Shown here: positions 31,312 through 39,027 of the stretch, piece by piece | How the letters are laid out: each line of letters opens with the position of its first letter | Position numbering within the stretch: position 1 is the first letter of the stretch | Assembly (NCBI GenBank): GCA_003248315.1 | Contig: QKWM01000004.1 | Coordinates: forward strand, 620,001 to 684,000 | Direction: 5' to 3' | Source of the DNA: Streptomyces sp. SW4 | Lineage (GTDB): Bacteria > Actinomycetota > Actinomycetes > Streptomycetales > Streptomycetaceae | Length of the DNA stretch: 64,000 nt | Notes under the pieces: model-generated | What the model was told of the DNA's origin: nothing | Databases searched by the model: none | What the model saw: the letters and a program-made list of their open reading frames with translations, nothing else | Position numbers and translations under genes: made by a program

Positions 31312-31339
31312 AGATGGGCAACAGTCCTGTTGCCCGTCT
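31312..31339 (-). terminator. Terminator hairpin downstream of RES toxin
   Basis: AGATGGGCAACAG (31312-31324) pairs with CTGTTGCCCGTCT (31327-31339): 13 bp with one G-T wobble and a minimal loop. It starts 17 bases past the toxin stop codon and about 70 bases before the element's end, so it should stop element transcripts from entering the dprA remnant and whiG. Confidence 0.7.
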
Positions 31340-31356
31340 CGGATGGGCAGACAATC

Positions 31357-31977
31357 TCAGTCGAAGAGTGGAGCTGGAGGGAGGCAGGGGATCCCAAACC
31401 TCTGCTCGATGACTTCGCGCAGACGCCGGTCGATGGGGGTGGGTGGTTGGCTGCTGAGCAGGTCCTCGTGCTCGCCCGGCAGTCCGAAGAAGGCAACGCA
31501 GATGTCGTCAGTAGCGTTGGACCGTCGCGACTTGTGCCGAACGCCTTCGAAACCGGCTTTCCGGAAGGCCCTGCCCCAGCTTTGCGTTTGCGGCCGATGC
31601 GTCCCGACCTGGATCTCGGCCCCGACGCCCCATGCGCCAACGTGGGGATGCGTGATGTCAGCAACCCTGTGCGGCCGTCGCGCAACGACCTCCGAGACCC
31701 TTCGACTGTCCGCCCACGTCGTAGTCATGATCGGCGAGCCGGCGAGGTGCTCCAGTACCGCCACTTCAGGCGCGTCGGCAGTGCAGCAGCATCCGTATTC
31801 AGTCTTCATATTCCGAGGCGGATCAAACCGGCATCGACCGCAGGTGCAGTAGTAGAGTGGTCCGTTTTGAGATTGGTGTGATCGAAAGAGGCGCTGGGTT
31901 ACTTCTATGTGATCCGCAGGGAAGTCTTCTCCCAGCTTTGCGATGGCCCTTTTGCTTTGAGGGGCGCGGAGTGTCAT
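31357..31977 (-). CDS. RES-domain toxin (NAD+-degrading, MbcT-like)
   Basis: 206 residues. RES-domain toxins destroy NAD+ (the Mycobacterium tuberculosis homologue MbcT is a phosphorylase). The three name-giving residues are visible: Arg in QRLFRSHQ (R32, with a second Arg in CRFDPP at 50), Glu in PEVAVLEHLAG (E76), and Ser in GVRHKSRRSNATDD (S150 or S153), followed by CVAFFG, the usual closing strand. ATG 31977 overlaps the antitoxin stop (ATGA), giving coupled translation with the antitoxin made first. GC content is clearly lower than in neighbouring chromosomal genes, indicating acquisition. A hairpin terminator follows. Biochemical activity is inferred from the family. Confidence 0.85.
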   Translation of the reverse strand: MTLRAPQSKRAIAKLGEDFPADHIEVTQRLFRSHQSQNGPLYYCTCGRCRFDPPRNMKTEYGCCCTADAPEVAVLEHLAGSPIMTTTWADSRRVSEVVARRPHRVADITHPHVGAWGVGAEIQVGTHRPQTQSWGRAFRKAGFEGVRHKSRRSNATDDICVAFFGLPGEHEDLLSSQPPTPIDRRLREVIEQRFGIPCLPPAPLFD

Positions 31978-32482
31978 TGAGCCCACCTCTTCGCAACGGC
32001 TCTCGCGAGCTCGAAAACTTCTTCCACCCTCCTTCATCTTCGAGCAGGTCTGCTGGGCTCGCATGCCCGAGCTCGATGGACGGCGCGACCATCCAGGCGG
32101 CGATCATGTAGGCATCGAATTCGCCGCTTGTCCGGAAGATCCGCAAAACACGTTCGGCAGCCGGCTGGATCTGCCCTCGCTTGAAGTCAAACTGCCATCG
32201 CGGATAGTGGGTCGTCTGCTTTCCGGGCAATCCGATCAGCGTGCGGTTCTGGACCCGCTTCTTAAGTGCCTGCCGGGTGACTCCTAGCATCTCCGTGGCC
32301 TCGGTGGTCTGGATCCTGTCTCCGACCGCTCGCGCCCAAGCGACAGGCGCCAAGGCCGCGCGCCCCGCCTCGTAACCAACGTCATAGGCGTCGACATCCG
32401 CCGGGAGCTCTTCGGCCAGCTCCCGCATGTGGTTCACGGCATCCCGAAACCCTTCGAGTAGGCGATCCATTGTGTCGCTCAT
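31974..32482 (-). CDS. Xre/MbcA-type antitoxin of RES toxin, one frameshift
   Basis: 169 residues when repaired. A helix-turn-helix region (IQTTEATEMLGVTRQALKKR, about residues 58-77) is followed by a DUF2384-like toxin-binding domain: AAERVLRIFRTSGEFDAYMI and SIELGHASPADLLEDEGGW. One T is missing near 32013 in a T-run; with it the ending is KKFFELARAVAKRWAQ and the TGA overlaps the toxin ATG. ATG 32482 (MSDTMDRLLEGF) was chosen over a TTG further upstream. In RES/Xre pairs the antitoxin plugs the toxin active site and represses the operon. The 80-base gap to the upstream tnpC-like gene could hold its own promoter. Confidence 0.82.
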
Positions 32483-32563
32483 GTCGCCATAGTGCGTCAA
32501 CCCGTCAACCCGAGCAACTGGGGTCAGGAAGTCACGGCTCCTGGGGCATCGATCCGGCCCTGG

Positions 32564-32995
32564 TCAAGGCAGGGGCTGGCGACGTCGCGGCAGCGTCCTG
32601 ACCTTGGCTGCGTCAGCATCGCGGCCGGAGAGAACGGCGTGTTCCCGGGCGAGTTGGTCGAGGGCTGCCGCATAGATCTCCAGGCGGCTCTCCAGGTGTC
32701 GAACGTGTCGTCGAAGCTCGATGTTCTCCTGCTTCAGGTCCTCGTAGGCGTCTGCGACCTTGGCGGAGGCGGCCCGCTTGGCTTCTGCTTGGGCGACCTC
32801 TTCTTGAAATCGATCCTTGAGGTCGGTGTGCTGGTGGGTGAGGTGCCAACGCTTGATGTCGGCCTCGATCGCCAGCTGGGAGACGTTGAGGCGGCCGTTG
32901 GACCGGTGCGGGGTGCCGGCGAGGAGGCGGTTAATGGCGGCGATGATCTCGCGGCGGACGGGATCGTGCTCGGCGTCGAGTGGGAGGACGGTCAT
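32564..32995 (-). CDS. TnpC-like small coiled-coil transposon protein (DUF6262-like)
   Basis: 143 residues. A predicted N-terminal helix-turn-helix-like region (NGRLNVSQLAIEADIKRWHL) precedes a long coiled coil with charged heptads (YEDLKQENIELRRHVRHLES, then RLEIYAAALDQLAREHAVL). Size, position after the recombinases and coil match TnpC of Tn554 (about 125 residues), which influences insertion orientation and efficiency. Its ATG overlaps the stop of the third recombinase by 4 nt. I recall Streptomyces relatives being grouped as DUF6262. Confidence 0.75.
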   Translation of the reverse strand: MTVLPLDAEHDPVRREIIAAINRLLAGTPHRSNGRLNVSQLAIEADIKRWHLTHQHTDLKDRFQEEVAQAEAKRAASAKVADAYEDLKQENIELRRHVRHLESRLEIYAAALDQLAREHAVLSGRDADAAKVRTLPRRRQPLP

Positions 32996-35151
32996 GGTCG
33001 GGCTCCGTGCTCATGGTGCTCGATGATCGTGAGGAGCCGGTCAAGTTCCCGCTTCTCGCGCTCGTGACGGATCGGTGGGGCGAGGGTGTCGTCGACGATC
33101 TCGGCGAGTTCAGCGGCGCGTGCTTTGTTGATCTCGATGTCGCGGTCGGTGCGGGCGAGGCACTGGCAGTTGGGGCGGCAGTCGTCGGTGTCGGGAGTGA
33201 CCATGGGGTCGTCCGCTGACCCTCTGAGCTGGCAGGCTGCGACGGTGGGGTTGAGGACGCAGGTCATGCCGTCGCCGTGGTGGATCTGCAGGAGTGGGTT
33301 GCCGAGCATGTCGCGGGCGTGACGCTCGCTGGTCAGGACGCGACCGGCGAACTCGCGGCTGGCCGCCTGGACGCGGTAGCGGTAGGCGTCGGCGGCAGGT
33401 CCGCTGACGTGCTCGCCTGCGAGGAGACGGCGCTCGTCCTCGGCGATGCCCTCCATGCGGAAGAGCCAGTCCTCGAACGCGTAGTCGTCCAGGAATCCGG
33501 CCTCGTAGGAGCCCGCGTATCCCTGGAGCATTTGCGTGTATGCGTGTCCGTATTGGATGGAAGCGGCGATCAGTCCGCGGGGCTTGCGCCTGATGAACCA
33601 GGCCAGTGTGCGGCGGAAGCGGCTGGGTGCGACCGTCCCGCCGGCGTCGGCGGGATGTGGTCCTTGCGGCCCAGTTGTCGGCAGCGCTCGTTGACCCAGT
33701 CGATGAACTTGGTGATGTCATCGGCGATGATCCGGTCGGCGCGGGCCTCACCACGGCGTTTCGTCTCCATGCCCGGCTTGGTCTTGATCGGCTTGAGCCG
33801 GTTCGGGAAGAGCAGGTGGCTGTCATGCAGCTGCTCCAGCATGGCGACGGCCTTGGCAGCGACCTCGATGATCACCCAGGGGTCTTCGCGGACCGTGCCT
33901 TCGGGGATCTTGTTGCCTTCTTCGTCCTCGGCGCCCTTGAAGTAGAGCCCCTCCATCAACCACAGCCCCAGGTCCTTGTCGTGGCTGACGCATCCGCGCC
34001 GCAGGTTGAGGACTTCACCGACGCGGGCGCCGGAGAGGTAGGCGATGATGATGAAGCAGGCCGTGCTCAGCAGGCGGGCCAGCCGCGGGGCCTCGTCGAA
34101 TGGAATCCGCCGGTGCCAGGGCTGGCCGTCCAGGTCGGCAGTGACCGGGGTGTCCAGGTAGCAGTCATCAGCGATGGGCAGGCCCGATTCCAAGATCAGA
34201 CGCCCGGACCCGGTGTCCTCGATCGAGGACGAGCAGTCCAGGAGCGACGCGATATGCCGCCAGGCCGGCACCAGTGTGCCGTCCTCGCGCCGGTTGCCCG
34301 GCAGGCCCTCGCCCCGGCTGCGGAGCCCGTCGAGAAACACCGTGATGTCGGCCATGAGCTCTCCGGACTTCCGCCCCCGACGTTGGCCCCGTCGGTGTTC
34401 CGGACGCCGGGACAGCAGCGTCCTGTGCTCGTCCCAGGCGGCCAGGATGTCCTTGCTGAAGTCCTCCAGGAAGCGGATGGCCCACCGCAGCAGGGCTGCA
34501 TCGTCTGCTCGCTGATCCGCTTGGTGCGGTTCTCCCGGTCGCCGCGGGTTCGCTCCAGCAGATCCTTGGTGTCTTCGCCGTCCCAGGGCGGAGCCTCGGA
34601 AGCCGCAGGTAGAACGGCAGAATGCTGCGGTGGATCCACAACCGTCGCACTTCGGTAATGCGGCGATAGCGCTTGTGGATGGCGACGCCGTCCTCGTCGA
34701 GCGCGTCCAGGTAGTCCCAGAGCATGTCGTTCGTGACCTGGCAGAACTCGGCGATCCCCTGGCCGGCGAACCACTTCAGGACATGCTGCAAAGAGCCATA
34801 GAAAAGGACCTCGACCGAGTGCAGGGCCATCCGGTTCGTCGCCGAACGCCGCAGCGTGCGGGCCTTGGGGTGATTGATCAGCTGCCAGATGTAGAACTTC
34901 GTGGCCAGCCTCAGCGGCTCGGGGATGATCTCGAAGTTCAGGGTCTGCGACCGTGCATGGCCCTCGAAGATCCCGGGGTTGAGGTCCCAGCGGTCGTCCG
35001 CGAAGCGGGACAGCCGGGCGGGGTCGCTGTCGCTCCTGATCTGCCGGTTCATCAGCACGAGCGTGTCCGGGCCCGGCCAGACGGTGCCGTCCGGGAGCCC
35101 GTCGGGCAGGGAATCCGGCTCGCCGAGGAGGATCGGGGCGGATGAGGTCAT
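32992..35151 (-). CDS. Third tyrosine recombinase of the element, about three frameshifts
   Basis: About 719 residues if repaired, longer than Tn554 TnpB (about 630). The N-terminal part has RTLRRSATNRMALHSVEVLF and QVTNDMLWDYLDALDEDG (core-binding-like). The catalytic domain has AYLSGARVGEVLNLRRGCVS (Arg I), then RFRRTLAWFIRRKPRGLIAA and SIQYGHAYTQMLQGYAGS, supplying HxxR-like Arg, His and the candidate Tyr. The C-terminal region is rich in Cys (CVLNPTVAACQ, DCRPNCQCLAR), suggesting a metal-binding tail. Bases are missing near 34600, 34520 and 33650. Start and stop overlap its neighbours by ATGA, so it must be translated in a coupled chain. Confidence 0.82.
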
Positions 35152-37049
35152 CGGATGTCGAGCTCCCTGTTCAGCAGGCGGTCCGCGAGCTTGTGTTCGT
35201 CCGGCCCGGCGTCCCTGCGGGCGTCCTCGACGGCCGTCTCGTCGGCCTGGTCGAGCAGGTCGGCCAGCTGGGCGTGCGGGCCCGCGAAGCGTTCGGCCCA
35301 CTGCAGCCGGTCCATCTGTTCGCGCCGCTCGGCGAGCCGGTCGTGGACGACGACCTGCACTGCAAGGTGCCGGGGCAGAGCCCTGGCGCATTCGCAGCCC
35401 AGGCAGAGCAGGAACGAGGCCCGGCAGGGCTCCCCCGGGTTGTAGGAGCCGCCCGTGTTGTCGGTGCAGGCCCCGAGCACCGTGTCCAGCTCTCCGGCGA
35501 TCATCCGCTTGAGCACGGTCGGCTCCAGGCCCATCTCGGCGGCGACCGCCTCGACGTTCTCCTGGGCATGAGCCACCTGCTCGGCGGTCATCGCGGTGAT
35601 CCTCGAACGGGCCCGTGCCTTGGCGACCTCGGCCGTCAGTGTCTGCGCGACGACCGTCCGGTATTCGTTGACGTTGCCGCGGTTGCGGACCAGATAGCGG
35701 GTGGCCGTCTGCCGGGTTTGGGCGACGGGTTTCTGGTGCAGTTCGATGTAGGTCATCCGCAGCGTCTCCAGCCGCAGCGGCCGCATCGGCAGCGGATTGC
35801 CCTCCTTGTCCACCTCGTCCGAGGGCAGGTTCCAGTCCCGGCCCAGCTTGCTGATCAGGGCTCCGTCCGTCCGCATCGGACGCCATCCCCTGCCCTTGGC
35901 GGTGCCGGGCCCGCCGCCGCTGGCCATGTAGGTGACCAGGAGACGGTTGCCGCCGGCGAACTGCCTTGCTCGGGCGGTCAGTTCGTGGACCAGGACGTAG
36001 AGGCCGAAGGGGGTGTGCAAGATGTCCCGGGTCGAGATCTGGTCGGGCTGTTCCGGGATGCTGATCCAGTCCGGGACCTCCGACAACGCCAGATCCATGT
36101 AGGCCCGGCTCTGACGGCGCGGTTTGCGCAGACCGACGATGGCTGTGCCAGGACCGACGCCGCCGTCCGCCCGATGGTGGGCCGCGGTCATCTTCACGAT
36201 CGGTTCCGGGTTCTGCCCGGTCATCACGCCGAACAGCACCGCCGCGGCCGCGATCTCCTCCGGCACCAGGTAGAGCCATCCGACGACCTCTTTGACCTTG
36301 CCTCTGGTCGTCACCCAGTTCTCGGGGGCGTTCTGGTACTTGCCCGCGGTATTGCGCATCCGGCGGGGAACGTCGCCGAAGCGGTCGAGGTGGTCGAGGA
36401 TCTGCAGGCGGCGCCGCAGATCGGTGTCATGGTCGACGTCGATCTCCCCGGCACGGAACCGCTCCAGCAGCTCTCGGTTGGAGCGGATGCGCTTCTCCGC
36501 CGTGCGTAACATCGTCCGCGCGGCCTGCGCGATCCTCTTCAGCTCGGTGCGGCTGTAGCTGTGTGCGGGTTCGCCCTCCGGGCGGGACGGCAGGGCGCCG
36601 GCGAGCCGACCCGACAGGGCATCGCTCAGCCCTTCCGCTTTGACCAACACCAGCCTGACGTCGGCCAGTTCCATCGACGCGGTCTTGATGCCCTCGGCCT
36701 TGCGGTGCTCATAGAACCCGTCGAACTGCGCCGGGGTGAGCTCGCGGGCGCTTTGCGGGACGACGTCCAGGCCCGTGAGGTAGCGGGCGAAGGCGACCAC
36801 TGCCCGGTAAGCCTTCTTCACCGACTCGATCGACGTCAGTCCCTTGCCCGGGGTCGTTCGGGCGACCAGAGCCGCAATCAGTGCCGTGTGCAGGGCCTCC
36901 GGCAGGTCCAGCGCCGACACGTCGAGATCGATGCGTTCCTCGCCGTCCTGGCTGTAGCACCGGATGATCTGGCGGCCGTCCTGTGCGGTCATCAGCCCGT
37001 GCCGGCTCCGACGCCCCGCGGGCAGGGCTGCCCGGCGTCCCCGGCTCAC
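35148..37049 (-). CDS. Second tyrosine recombinase of the element (TnpB-like)
   Basis: 633 residues in an intact frame, the size of Tn554 TnpB. Candidate catalytic features lie in the second half: RPLRLETLRMTYIELHQKPV (HxxR-type region without the first His) and TRQTATRYLVRNRGNVNEYR, where Arg and Tyr could serve. A C-terminal cluster, GACTDNTGGSYNPGEPCRAS followed by LLCLGCECARALPRHL, has six Cys and resembles the zinc-binding tail of TnpB relatives. GTG 37049 overlaps the first recombinase stop (GTGA), and its own stop overlaps the third. It may provide a structural or specificity role if its active site is incomplete. Confidence 0.82.
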   Translation of the reverse strand: MSRGRRAALPAGRRSRHGLMTAQDGRQIIRCYSQDGEERIDLDVSALDLPEALHTALIAALVARTTPGKGLTSIESVKKAYRAVVAFARYLTGLDVVPQSARELTPAQFDGFYEHRKAEGIKTASMELADVRLVLVKAEGLSDALSGRLAGALPSRPEGEPAHSYSRTELKRIAQAARTMLRTAEKRIRSNRELLERFRAGEIDVDHDTDLRRRLQILDHLDRFGDVPRRMRNTAGKYQNAPENWVTTRGKVKEVVGWLYLVPEEIAAAAVLFGVMTGQNPEPIVKMTAAHHRADGGVGPGTAIVGLRKPRRQSRAYMDLALSEVPDWISIPEQPDQISTRDILHTPFGLYVLVHELTARARQFAGGNRLLVTYMASGGGPGTAKGRGWRPMRTDGALISKLGRDWNLPSDEVDKEGNPLPMRPLRLETLRMTYIELHQKPVAQTRQTATRYLVRNRGNVNEYRTVVAQTLTAEVAKARARSRITAMTAEQVAHAQENVEAVAAEMGLEPTVLKRMIAGELDTVLGACTDNTGGSYNPGEPCRASFLLCLGCECARALPRHLAVQVVVHDRLAERREQMDRLQWAERFAGPHAQLADLLDQADETAVEDARRDAGPDEHKLADRLLNRELDIR

Positions 37050-38533
37050 CCGGTCACCGCCAGCGGGTCGGTGCGAACCCAGGGATGCTCGGCGAACACG
37101 TCGGCCATGAACGACGCGACCGGGAAGCCGTCGGCGTGCGCCAGCAGCGCCTCCACCTCCAGCGTCCGGAAGGGCTCCAGATAGACGCCCTTGGTCGTCT
37201 CGACGCTGTGGTGCCCGAGCATCGTCTGGACCAGGTGCCAGGTGTTGCCGACCTCCTCACGGAAGTCGCGCTGTTCGTCCTCCGTCAGATGCCCCAGCTT
37301 GGAGTACTTGATCAGCTTGCCGACCGCGTACCACCTCAGCGCGAAGCTGTGCCGCAGCATGTGGGCGGTGCAGCTGAAGTTCTCCAGCCCCAGCGAGGCG
37401 ATCCGCTCGTTCGCGACGTCGAAGGTGTGCTCCCAGCCGCCGGTGTCGCGCGGCAGACCGTCCTCGTTCAACCACAAGGCCACCGGCTCCAGGCCCTGAG
37501 CAGTCTCACGGAACAGCAGCATCCGGGTCTGCGGCCCGACGTCGTTCCACTCCTCCCTCTGAGAGCCGCCGCCGGGCGAGGACATGGTCACCGAGTGCGT
37601 CCCGTGCGTGGCCAGCACGATGCGCCGACCCTCGATCCGCTCGTAGCGGCCGGCGGCCTGAGCCCTCCGAACCGCCGCCGCCCTCGCGGCCTCGACATAG
37701 CCCAGCACCCCCCGCAGAGCCGACCTGGGCATCCAGTACTTGTGGCCGTAGCCACCCTTCGCGCAGGCGTCGGCGAGCTCGCAGGTGAAAAATCCCCGCC
37801 GCCGGTCGTAGGTAGGCAGCTCGGGCAGCACCACGCTGGCCCACTCCGAAACCCTCAGGCCATTACCGTAGAGGCCATCGCAGAACGCGCGGTCGCGCTG
37901 GTCGTTGCGGCCCTTCCACCACGGATCGGGCCGGCCGTGCAGATCAAAGCCTCGAATCCCGAGGTCCACCCATCGGGCGTATCCGCCGGGGTCAAGCCAT
38001 TTGACGTCCGCGTGCCGCACGATGCGCGGCGAATCCATCTCAGCGAACGGATCGGCAATCCCGAAGCGTGCGGCCAGCGAGTAGAACTTCTTCAGCCCGG
38101 CAAGATCCCGCGCGAACGTCCCGGTCTCTACCGAACCCTCGTTCTCCGGGTCCGTGACACGCCAGAACAAGAACTCTGACGCCACCTCGTCATCGGCATC
38201 CCACCAGTTCACACCGATCGTGAGCAGGTAGTTCAGCCACACCATGAGCGAGTAAGCGTAGTCACGCTGCGTCCGCCAGGCCATCGTCCGCCATCGCGGC
38301 GACCCCAGGCAGTAGTTCACCCGCAGATCAGGACGACCGTCAGGACCGAGCACGAACCTCTGCCCGTCGCGTACGCCATGGGCTTCCGTACGAAACGTAC
38401 AGCCCGGCAGAACCTCCCGAGCAACTCGGCCACAGCCTCCGCCGTACGACTGGGCGCGTACCGATGCAGCTGCCAACACTGTGCGCTTGACTCCACCACA
38501 CGAGTGACAACGAACCCCAGCAACAACGGTCAC
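37046..38533 (-). CDS. First tyrosine recombinase of the element (TnpA-like)
   Basis: 495 residues, phage-integrase family. All catalytic residues are recognisable: Arg I in GNGLRVSEW (about 227), HMLRHSFALRWY (His 391, Arg 394), LGHHSVETT (His 441) and GVYLEPF (Tyr 451). The first 80 residues are poorly conserved, so the true start may be inside; GTG 38533 begins 3 nt after the truncated dprA stop (TGACTAGTG), letting it ride on the comM-dprA transcript. It is the only recombinase of the three with an unmistakably complete active site, and is likely to do the strand exchange. Confidence 0.88.
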   Translation of the reverse strand: MTVVAGVRCHSCGGVKRTVLAAASVRAQSYGGGCGRVAREVLPGCTFRTEAHGVRDGQRFVLGPDGRPDLRVNYCLGSPRWRTMAWRTQRDYAYSLMVWLNYLLTIGVNWWDADDEVASEFLFWRVTDPENEGSVETGTFARDLAGLKKFYSLAARFGIADPFAEMDSPRIVRHADVKWLDPGGYARWVDLGIRGFDLHGRPDPWWKGRNDQRDRAFCDGLYGNGLRVSEWASVVLPELPTYDRRRGFFTCELADACAKGGYGHKYWMPRSALRGVLGYVEAARAAAVRRAQAAGRYERIEGRRIVLATHGTHSVTMSSPGGGSQREEWNDVGPQTRMLLFRETAQGLEPVALWLNEDGLPRDTGGWEHTFDVANERIASLGLENFSCTAHMLRHSFALRWYAVGKLIKYSKLGHLTEDEQRDFREEVGNTWHLVQTMLGHHSVETTKGVYLEPFRTLEVEALLAHADGFPVASFMADVFAEHPWVRTDPLAVTG

Positions 38534-38536
38534 TAG

Positions 38537-39027
38537 TCAAAGAACACCGGCGCCGCCGGAGACGACCACCCATCCGCGCTCGGCGAGCCCGGCCGCGAGG
38601 CCCGCCGCCATGTGCGCCCCGTACTCCGTGCAGGCGCGGGCGCCGACCACGGCGACCGATCGCAGCGCCCACATCCGCAGGTCGGGCCGGCCCCGCACCC
38701 ACAGCCCCAGGGGCGGGCGTCGCCGAGGTCGTCGAGCTGACCGGGCCATTCGGCGTCCCCCGGCGCCACGAACCGCACCCCCGCCGCCCGCGCCACGGCG
38801 AGGTCCCGGCAGGGCTCGGCCTGCTCGGCGCGGGCCCGCAGCCCCGCCCACCGCCGCTCGCCGGCCCCCGGCAGGGCGGGCCCGTCGCCGCGCAGCCGCC
38901 GTGCGACCTCCCGGACCCCGTGCTCCCGCACCCAGCGCCCGGCGGTCTCGTCTCCGGGCTCGGTGACCCGGGTGAGGAAGACCCGGTCGAGCAGCGCCGC
39001 GTCCGCGTCCTCGGCGGCGGCGCTCAT
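38537..39027 (-). pseudogene. dprA: dprA 5' fragment, truncated by element insertion
   Basis: N-terminal part of DprA: a SAM-like/helical lead (LLDRVFLTRVTEPGDETAGR, GVREVARRLRGDG) and the start of the Rossmann domain (ACTEYGAHMAAGLAAGLAER, then GWVVVSGGA). At the element border GGC GCC is followed by GGT GTT CTT TGA, so translation ends four codons into foreign DNA. One base is missing near 38718. ATG 39027 overlaps the comM-like stop by 4 nt, showing the normal comM-dprA operon. Without the single-strand DNA- and RecA-contacting half the product should be inactive. Confidence 0.93.

Larger units (their letters stand above)
31241..38548 (-). mobile_element. Tn554-like transposon inserted in dprA (three tyrosine recombinases, TnpC-like protein, RES/Xre toxin-antitoxin)
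   Basis: 7.3-kb insertion. Joining base 31240 to 38549 restores ...GATGCCGTA|GGCGCCGCC..., which on the minus strand encodes VVSGGAYGID without change of frame. Its ends are GGTTCTTCCGCC at the left and, read inward, GGTGTTCTTTGAC at the right: an imperfect terminal inverted repeat. The only direct repeat is the dinucleotide GG, so it makes no clear target duplication, as in Tn554-type elements. All genes point the same way: three tyrosine recombinases, a small coiled-coil protein, antitoxin, toxin. There are no replication, transfer or resistance genes. Tn554 itself targets radC, another gene once linked to DNA repair. Confidence 0.88.

Noticed and set aside
34168..36279. A 703-codon minus-strand frame joining parts of the second and third recombinases
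   Set aside because: Its first half is an Arg/Gly-rich out-of-frame shadow; only its last part is the genuine start of the third recombinase (ATG 35151).
31241..38548. Integrative conjugative element or SLP1/pSAM2-type plasmid
   Set aside because: No replication, transfer, excisionase or tRNA-attachment genes; the gene set and lack of an att core fit a Tn554-like transposon.
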